Assembly: GCA_963281155.1 (NCBI GenBank)
Contig: CAUJLY010000003.1
Coordinates: 6,758,001-6,822,000 of the forward strand
Origin: Rhabditophanes sp. KR3021
Lineage: Eukaryota > Nematoda > Chromadorea > Rhabditida > Alloionematidae
Length of the DNA: 64,000 nucleotides
Direction of reading: 5' to 3'
Part shown: positions 56,751-64,000 of the stretch, piece after piece
How the letters are laid out: each line of letters begins with the position of its first letter
How positions within the stretch are numbered: the first letter of the stretch is position 1
Notes under the pieces: generated by a model
What the model saw: the letters and a program-made list of their open reading frames with translations, nothing else
Databases searched by the model: none
Told to the model about the DNA's origin: nothing
Position numbers and translations under genes: made by a program

Positions 56751-58552
56751 AAATACTTTCTAACAAAACGAAACATAATATAGATAATGAAAAATCCAGG
56801 CAACTGATTTCTTTTTATATAAAATAATTTAAAATACATATTTCATCAAATTTCCATGCATTCTTTTTTAAACTACTATGTTTCCCAAAAAAGAGACAAG
56901 TCTTCCATTTGCTGCTGCCCACTTTTGTATCCCTATCTTCAAATTAAAATTGTTGAGCAATTATGCAAACAAAACCAAAAAATAGTGAATGCGCAACTAT
57001 ATTTTACATACTCATCTACACACATACATACGGTCACTACGTAATGTGATCTGGAAATTTGTGGAGAAGATTATGTAGTTTATAAAAATTTCAGGGGAAC
57101 AAATATTTGTATAATGAAATTAGAAGACAGATCTATTTATATTCATACCAGCAAAAGTTTTTAGAAGGAATAATTTACGGTAAAGATAGCAAGATGAATG
57201 TCAGCTATTTTAAGAAGGCAGTCTTTTTTGGCATCTGCTTCGTCAGATGATTTTTAAAGAAAATATTGTGAGAATGATTCAAAATAAGTCAAGTTAAATA
57301 GTGCACAATGAAAAGCCTAATTCGGGGTTGATGTTATTTATAGTGAAAAGATACATACACGAAAATGTACTTATTTTGTTAATTATATTAAATTACATGA
57401 ATAATTGGATTGAGTGGGTGATCTTTACAAAGGATTCCTGTTGACAAGCCTTTTTCTCCTACGCTTCAATCATTTAAAAATAATTGATATAACTGTCAGT
57501 GAAGGTGATGACAAATCCACACCAACTAACCTAAAAGAACATGTCATTTGAGAAGTTCTTGTGTGGATGGCACATGCGAGTTGGCTGTTCCACAAAATTA
57601 CTCTTTTTCTTGTTTCTACTCAAACATTCCATATGCACCATCAAGCGTCACCAACTACTTTTTTCCTTCAAATGTCCATCAACATAAATGATATACCCAA
57701 AATTATACTTTCAATTAAATAGATGATATTTGCAAAAGGCAACGACATCTTATTTTTGTACACACCAAACAATCATTTTTTAAAACAAACTTTCGTGGGG
57801 TTGTATTTGATCAATTCATATTAAGTATACATATAATATATAAAGTTATACTAGATCATTAGTACCACTTCCGATTCCTTTAATTCAATACAATCATCAC
57901 CACTGTAAGTCATGACTACATGAGAAGTCTCGGTAATTGTAGTTTTGTGCTTTTAAAATTACCATACAAATACTTCAATACTTCTTATGTGTGTATTTCA
58001 ACAAGATACAGACAACTTTTCCTATTTTTAATTTCCAAATCAAAGGTAATAAAAAGCCTGAATAAGGAAGTTACTTAACTTTTTGTGAATCACATTAAAA
58101 TTGATGACTAATTAAATTTTGTTAATCAGTCCAACAAATTTCCAAAATCTTTTTTTGATATCATCTGTTTATGTGGTAGCGGGGAAGGTCGTTTCTAACA
58201 AATGCCCACATCAAAACCTCACAATAAGATGAATCATAAAATAGTTATTAGTTTGACCATTTGGAATGAATGGTTTTCAAAATCAAATTTGAATCAAAGA
58301 TGTGTTATAAATAAGTTATGAGGAATACCATTTAATTTGGTGAAAAGGACACACATCTCATCCAATCAAAAAGATAATCACAACCAATTACGACACTTCT
58401 GGACACGTCCATCCATATTGATACAATAAATTGATAAATTAAAAGATGGTTCAGGGCGAGTTTATAAAAAACACTTACCCTTCTTCTAAGATATCATATT
58501 TTTGGTGTCTGGTATTTTGATTTGATTAATTTGATTATATAGAAGAATGTTG

Positions 58553-58920
58553 CGAAATGCATATCCTTTTTTAATATTAATATTTACTTTGGTGAACGTG
58601 GAAACAAAAGTTTTTTCGCATCTTTGTTGTAAAGGAATGATGGATGTTTACCAGACGATGTTAGGAGATGATTTTTCAGGTAACACATGATATGTTTCTT
58701 GATGAAATGGGATTGTGGTGTAAGGCTATTATTATCGTTTGATGTTGCTGCCAACACTGGAGTGACCTTGAGCTTTCGGTTAAGGCATCTTTTGAACGTG
58801 ATTAAGATGGTGATGGTTTATTACAGAATACATTTGATTTTGTGGATTCATTTTGTAATGTCTCTCCAATCAGGCTCCTTCCCGTCTCCTATCCTTCCCA
58901 ACTTCTTTTTGACGCAATAA
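58553..58920 (+). CDS. Candidate secreted peptide gene, structure unresolved
   Basis: From the ATG at 58553 a clean signal peptide reads MLRNAYPFLILIFTLVNVET, then KVFSHLCCKGMMDVYQTMLG and DDFS before a GTAACA donor-like site at 58680. Downstream, 58687-58920 is open and reads VRLLLSFDVAANTGVTLSFR; a good acceptor (TTTATTACAG) ends at 58830. I could not join the parts in one frame: the first exon ends in phase 1 and the direct join meets a stop at once. So the gene is either mis-modelled, very short, or decayed. The leader is the only solid element; no family is recognised. Confidence 0.35.
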
Positions 58921-59449
58921 GGATCTCGTTGAATGGTTCAAACAAATAATTCATTTGATAGTTGGCGAATCTCAAGAAATAAATCAACAAGAGTCAACAA
59001 TTACTCTCGTCTGTCACTTTTGGTTTGTCTTTAAAAGGTGATGGGTATGCAGTTGAATCAAACAAAGTGCACAAATTTAATTAAAAGTCAAGTGCAATCA
59101 GATTATCATCCACAAACTAGCTTGCCATCACCCCACTTCCGGATGCCATCATTTGCAAAAAGTATAATTGAACATCACCACTCTACTCTAATCTTTTTTT
59201 GTTTCCAAATACTTCATTAGTAAGTTGAGTGGTGCGCAACACAAAGTCACATGGTAAGTATGGAATGCCGAAGAAAGGTGATAATTTATATATTATTGCG
59301 ATTGTTGTCTTTTTTATTATTTGTTCAAGGATGATTGGAGATGGGTAAATTATATGTATGTACACAAAAAGCTCAATCAAGGAGTATGAAAGGATGTGGA
59401 TGGGTGCAAAATAGATATTTCGATTTAATTAACTGGATGATGGTTGTTT
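58921..59449. other. Intergenic, about 530 bp
   Basis: No convincing frame on either strand; AT-rich with no repeats. Confidence 0.4.
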
Positions 59450-59847
59450 TCAGGAGTTTGAATTGGTGGCACGCAATGTTTGGAGAGCAAAGGGATTTGA
59501 AATGATCCGGGGTTCGGGAAGAGATGGGCGGGGAGATAATGAAGCGAGGGATGAGTCACGTCCAGTTATTGATGTTAGTTCTTTCATTGAATCTTTTTCT
59601 TCCACCAAATTTTGATTTGATGGAGCTGTGGAGAGAGTTATTAAATCTCTGCACCCATGCATGGAAACACTAAATAAAATATTAACTTTAATAAATACTA
59701 TTTTCAATTACCTCATATGAATATTAGGAGGACAATTTCCAGAAATTTGGTGAGCACTCAAAATAGCATCATGAATACTAGGAAAAAAGCAACTTTTCGG
59801 AATTGCCGAAAAAGCTTGACATGCCTGCATACAATCTCTATTTGAAG
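59450..59847 (-). CDS. Unrecognised cysteine-containing protein, 3' exons (start not found)
   Basis: Two exons, 59712-59847 and 59450-59669, are joined by a 42-bp GT-AG intron in matching phase. The first reads RDCMQACQAFSAIPKSCFFP then SIHDAILSAHQISGNCPPNI; the second reads SVSMHGCRDLITLSTAPSNQ and a Ser/Pro-rich tail (SSLASLSPRPSLPEPRIISN) to a TGA. Five or six cysteines in the first 60 residues suggest an extracellular, disulfide-bonded region. The first exon follows an acceptor (CGTTGTCAG), so at least one upstream exon, probably with a signal peptide, is missing from my model. No family is recognised. Confidence 0.5.
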
Positions 59848-60069
59848 CTGACAACGATCATTAAATGTATTCATTTTTAATTTTAAATATATTTATATAG
59901 TGTATTTTTAAACTACTACCTCACCCAACACAATTCAATTGTTATGTTTATTTGAATCAAATCTTTTTCTAAGAAGGTGTTAATCGGAAAAGTGTTTTGG
60001 CTTGAAGTTAAATAAGCCTCCTCATTATAAATATACATTTATACTTTGCTCAAAATAGGTAAGTTAAAG

Positions 60070-60818
60070 ATGAAACGTGCAAATAATGATGCCAATGGGT
60101 GCGGACCTCTCAAAAAGAAGTCCCACAATCAGGCCCAACTTGTCGCTCAAGGTAAGTTGCCAACTATCAAATATAATCCATAAACTTGCAGAGATCGAGA
60201 TATTGAGCAAAGTTTTTGAAGAGTCTCTTCAAGTGGAACAACCGAACTGACTCTGGGAGATGAATATTTGTTGGTATTAGAAGATGTCCAAGATTACTTA
60301 GTCGCATATGAATTTGACAAGGAAACAAATGAGAAGTATAACATTCTTTTACAATCAGTAGAAGTACAAGAATCCCATCGAGGTAACGATTTGAAGTGAA
60401 TTATGGAAAATGTTGTAACTCTGACCGATCTTGCGATACTTTTATTTGTAAAGAAAGAAACTTTCGCACAATCTAAACAGGAGTAATGGAGGGACTGCTT
60501 TTGGACACTTAGATTACGACAGCAAATTAAAACAAAAACAGACAAATGCAAACTCAAGCACCGATTCTAAATGACAACTAAATGGCAAATCAAACCAATT
60601 CATTGGACAAAGATTTTGGGATGCGACCACTGTAAGTTTAGATGTTTAAGACAATTATTTACATCTTTATTTAGGAATTTGAGGAGCTTCCTAAAGATTG
60701 CCATATTTATGTAGCATGCAATACAAAGCCGAGGCCAAAGTATGTTGCAATTTCTGCTCCTCCAGAAAGACAATCAGGTGATATTTATTGCCCGGTCAAT
60801 CTAATGGTGTATGTATAA
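60070..60818 (+). pseudogene. Broken gene of unknown family
   Basis: A first exon (60070-60151, starting MKRANNDANGCGPLKKKSHN) splices to 60192 and reads EIEILSKVFEESL, but meets a stop at about 60248. The next frame over continues for 50 residues (LTLGDEYLLVLEDVQDYLVA; YEFDKETNEKYNILLQSVEV). A third piece from about 60484 (SNGGTAFGHLDYDSKLKQKQ) has an in-frame TGA at about 60571, then continues in frame through QFIGQRFWDATT and, across a GT-AG intron, EFEELPKDCHIYVACNTKPR and SAPPERQSG to a stop. Protein-like composition on both sides of each break suggests a gene damaged by at least a frameshift and a nonsense change, or sequence errors. Confidence 0.5.
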
Positions 60819-60995
60819 GAAACATCCAGCAATCGTAAAAAGGATCTACATATTGTTCTTCGCAGCATGGATGAAAATTTAAATAATAGTATTGAATAAT
60901 AATATGTCTACTTTTAAAATTTTCCCCACTTTTAATAAACGCTTTGATTTATTTATTCTTGATTGTTTTCAAAATTACCTAAAATTAAGATAACA

Positions 60996-63163
60996 TTAGA
61001 TAAGTAAGGTGAAGAAGGAAACAAGACCTGACATATGAGCAAAATACATCTTCACACCTATTTCTAACAACTCTTTGTAAACAACGACAATAGCTTCCAT
61101 TCCATTCGAGTCAATTGCAATGATAGCTGAACAGTCTAAGATCAGAACTTTGTTCAGTGAATTATTATCCATATTAAGGTAATCAAAGGTAGGCACAACA
61201 TCTCCACTAATTAACAAAGTAGATTTGACTGGCAAAGTATCTTTTTGTGACTGAATAGCCGCCGCAGCACACGTTGATTTCATGGATGGAGTTCGGGTGC
61301 CTATCCCTATGGGCTGGACATTTCCTTTTATCTTTTCAGCAAACTCAAATATGTTGTTTTTGAAGGGTAAAGCTGAATTGTAGAGTAAAGGACCTTCGAA
61401 ACGAACAATTCCTATTCCATTTTCGTAATCGAAAAAATCTGAATCGTATCTGCTTTTTTCGGCGTAATAAGCTCCCGAACCAGTAACATTTACTAAGTTG
61501 TAAACGTTTGGTCTGAAAGTTTGTTTATTTATTAATATTGAAAATGGACTTACATCTGCACCTTAATAACAATCATGAGCATCGCAAAGAAAGTTCCATA
61601 AAAAATGGCATAAGCAGGATCATTCATAAAAAGCACCAAAACAAAATTGACTACCCATGTAAAAAAGTCTGCCTTGAAATTTGTCCACAAAAAGGGTAAT
61701 TTGGTTAGGGAAAAGATTGAATCAATTGCACTGGTTACAATAACAGTTGATAGGACACATTTAGGCAAATTACTGAACAAAATATTCGACCAAATAATTG
61801 CGGGAATTAACATTAAAGCAGAAAAGAAATAAACTAAAGGAGTTTTGTGATCACTTTTGTGAGAATTAATGGATTTTTGATTGAAATGAGAAGTTGGTAA
61901 GGAGGCAAGGAAAGTAGAGATGAGGTTGATTAAAGTCATCATGAACATTTCATGTTTTTGACATGTTTCTGTTTTGGATTTTTTCAATATTTTCTTTCCG
62001 TAAATTTGATGCAAAGCAAAAGAGACTATTGCTATTATCGCTCCGTCAAACCATAAGTAAGGGATGTATTTGAGGTTTGGTATCGAAAAAGTAAAAGCTG
62101 TTTCTTTTAATTTTAGGGTTTCAACTTTATACAGTTCCTCCAACCCGACTGTTCTAGATAGAAAAGTGATGAACAGGATTATAAAAATGGAGACAGGTAC
62201 GCGAAATGATATCAATGGCCTGATAATGTTTTCATTCATTCTCCTGATTATACAGAAAAATATCAAGCAGGAAATTGATATTGAGACGGTGTATGCGTTG
62301 AATTTAGACGAACAGTCGCTTGTTGAATTCAAACAAATTATGGTAAAGTTTTTGATGGGCAAGTCGGAAGGTAATTGGACGAGGTGATAATATTGTGAGA
62401 AGAAAATTTTCAAAGCCATCCCAAACACAAAGCCTGACAATAAATATCTAGGAAGGTATTCAATAACAAAAAGTAAATTACACATCAACATTAGTAAAGT
62501 TGTGGCTGAAATAAGAAGAAGCAAAGTAGATACCATTTCCAGATTAGTTTCATTTTCCTTGCTAAGAATAAATGAATCTCCTCTTAATTCGTTTTTAGTC
62601 TTTTCAATTACACATTTAACCATATACATGATGATAGCATTAATCCCAAACCCACCACAAGATACTCTTCCCAACACTGAATTTATTAAAAAGGCTAGGA
62701 AACAAGAGTACAATCCGAAGATTGGCTCTATGCCCGCTAAGAAGGCTAAGGCCAAACTTTCAGCAATAGCATGCCCGCCAATAATCAAACCACCAACTAT
62801 ATCACCAAATAGATTATTTTTAATTGAATACAGTGAGATAGTTTCCAAGAGTGGAATAAACTTGGATATAATTGAAAACTTAGTCTGTCCAATTATTCTC
62901 GCCCCACCTCCAAAATACTCAGACTTATTTGAAACATGTCCCGAAACAACATCCGAAGTAATGTCCTTGCTATTACTCGAAATAACCCCAACAATTGACG
63001 TTGCCACCAATCTATCACCCCCCTCCCAATCAACATTAAAACAACATTTCAAAAATTGACTGCAAACATTCAATCTCCCAGACCTATGATCCAGAGTCGA
63101 AATAGACCCCCTTTTCGGCTGTTGCTTAGCCTTCAGAAACTCAAACTTCGCATCAAATTCTTC
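60996..63163 (-). CDS. SLC26/SulP-family anion transporter with C-terminal STAS domain
   Basis: It exchanges or transports anions such as sulfate, oxalate or chloride; the substrate cannot be told. Exons are 61554-63163 (from an acceptor; earlier exons and the true start are not resolved) and 60996-61512, joined through KVQ|IPNVYNLVNVTG. The family start of the membrane domain is recognisable: LFGDIVGGLIIGGHAIAESL, ALAFLAGIEPIFGLYSCFLA. About ten further hydrophobic spans follow, then the STAS domain (GIGIVRFEGPLLYNSALPFK; KVLILDCSAIIAIDSNGMEA). STAS ends soon after KMYFAHMSG; an alternative last intron (61027 to 60979) would end the chain at 60953. The sequence is very divergent in the middle, where the usual LSRS-type motif is replaced by an Asn/His/Ser-rich loop. 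Confidence 0.85.
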
Positions 63164-64000
63164 CTAAAATGACAACAAATATATAATCGTCTTAAAAAAT
63201 TGATTGGCGTTCTTTTTTTTGAATTTTTTTCGTTCACCCTTTCAGGCGGCGACCGTTCTCTAACATTACCCCACAAAAGCAACTATTCAGCAACTATCTA
63301 CTACTGCATATAAATATTCCCTTTACACGTTTATTTTCACTTTATTTTTGTGCATTAAGTGTTGCTTTACAATCTACCCATTTATAGATAATTTTTGTGG
63401 GTGGTGTTGAAACTTATTCATATACATTCTTATATTAAAAGTTACTTCTTGACATTACCTCTCATATATAAAATATATTATTTAACAACACCACCACATA
63501 AACATAATCTTTTTTCATTCACTATATACTCACAAAAAGTTACACACACACACCAACCCCATCATTACGTCCTATTACCAACACAAAAAACCCTAAAATA
63601 TCCTGATCCTCGGACAGTGGCCGGCGGTGCTGGGTCATTATTTTACGCAGTCAAAAAACCGCCTTTTTTGAATATATCATTTTGTTAGTAAGAGCTGTGA
63701 TGGTACTGCTGTCTACACATACACACGCTTCCCTCCACTGCTAATATCTTTATGTTATCTATTTGAGTATCTAGGCAATAGTTACAAAAAATTTGACATC
63801 CTCAATATCTCAACCTCTTTCTGTATGATTAGATGGGATCGCCTCTCGATCAGGTATCGCCCTCTTTTTATTTGATATGTTATTTTATCTGGATGGTCAC
63901 TTTAAATCACCTTTTTCCGATTATTTTAGGCGTTTTTGGTGGGGAGAAGGTGAATAAACTTTTTATTCAGGACCCTGAGACTTTATGATACCGATATTGG
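63164..64000. other. Right end of window, unresolved
   Basis: This should contain the 5' exon or exons of the minus-strand SLC26 gene. Two candidates end in phase 0 at a GT: a frame ending VRERSPPER at about 63227, and a short ATG frame at about 63640 (MTQHRRPLSEDQ). Neither is secure. On the plus strand a 51-codon ATG frame at 63833-63988 (MGSPLDQVSPSFYLICYFIW...) follows an acceptor-like TGATTAG and could be a small gene or chance. Confidence 0.3.

Larger units (their letters stand above)
54791..58552. other. Gene-poor region, 3.8 kb
   Basis: No supported gene. Two short tandem repeats lie at 55632-55737 and 56693-56750. A plus-strand frame at 56428-56679 includes a protein-like stretch (KKEGTRECVFYGCAAPSSTL; KQFYGDCFRISINHNLKRKE) without a start or splice partner, perhaps an orphan exon or remnant. 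A short exon-like frame, MFRMLSIRV followed by GTAAGT, is at 54964. Elsewhere nothing is seen. Confidence 0.4.

Noticed and set aside
62502..63059. 185-codon plus-strand ORF opposite the SLC26 gene
   Set aside because: The minus strand encodes a clear transporter domain over the same bases; the plus frame has no recognisable features.

Overview
The window is animal nuclear DNA, most likely from a nematode. It is AT-rich. Most introns are 42-50 bp and end in TTTYAG or TTTTAG. The eEF1A, vesicular GABA transporter (UNC-47 type), CARMIL and LET-99-like proteins read close to their Caenorhabditis counterparts, as I remember them. A serpentine receptor carries the nematode-style NRF...LKYNK block at the end of TM3. 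I cannot fix the clade, and no spliced-leader gene was seen.

Layout, left to right: the 3' half of a PPIP5K/VIP1 inositol pyrophosphate kinase gene (17-3123) with an antisense ORF nested in one intron; unc-47-type VGAT (3496-6280), whose two introns are related to each other; 6.8 kb without a recognised gene; two tandem E-protein bHLH genes (13060-14118, 14692-15999); a CCDC51/MITOK-like mitochondrial protein; dynein light intermediate chain; complex I NDUFS3 (minus); CARMIL (plus); a small secreted TIL-like protein (minus); LSM14/CAR-1 (minus); several very small minus-strand genes; a LET-99/DEPDC1 gene; OSGEP/KAE1 (minus); secreted Cu/Zn SOD; an unrecognised coiled-coil protein (minus); hAT-like transposon debris; a serpentine GPCR followed by a decayed copy; eEF1A; exocyst SEC8; TGS1; MOCOS (minus); a CAP/SCP secreted protein with a reading-frame break (minus); a gene-poor stretch with short tandem repeats; an unrecognised cysteine-containing gene; a broken gene near 60 kb; and an SLC26-type anion transporter (minus) at the right edge.

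Most genes are unrelated housekeeping or neuronal/developmental genes, so the order shows no pathway cluster. Plausible shared regulation is limited to close same-strand pairs (CCDC51-like then DLIC, 190 bp apart; SEC8 then TGS1, 360 bp apart) and the divergent OSGEP/SOD pair. I worked exon structures out by hand from splice signals, reading-frame closure and family alignment from memory; for nearly all multi-exon models the exon lengths sum to a whole number of codons. Points that stand out are the tandem E-protein duplication with one diverging copy, two GC-AG introns confirmed by frame, a dispersed small-gene repeat flanking the LET-99-like gene, homologous introns in the VGAT gene, and three broken genes. 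I found nothing that amounts to a convincing new defence or mobile system.
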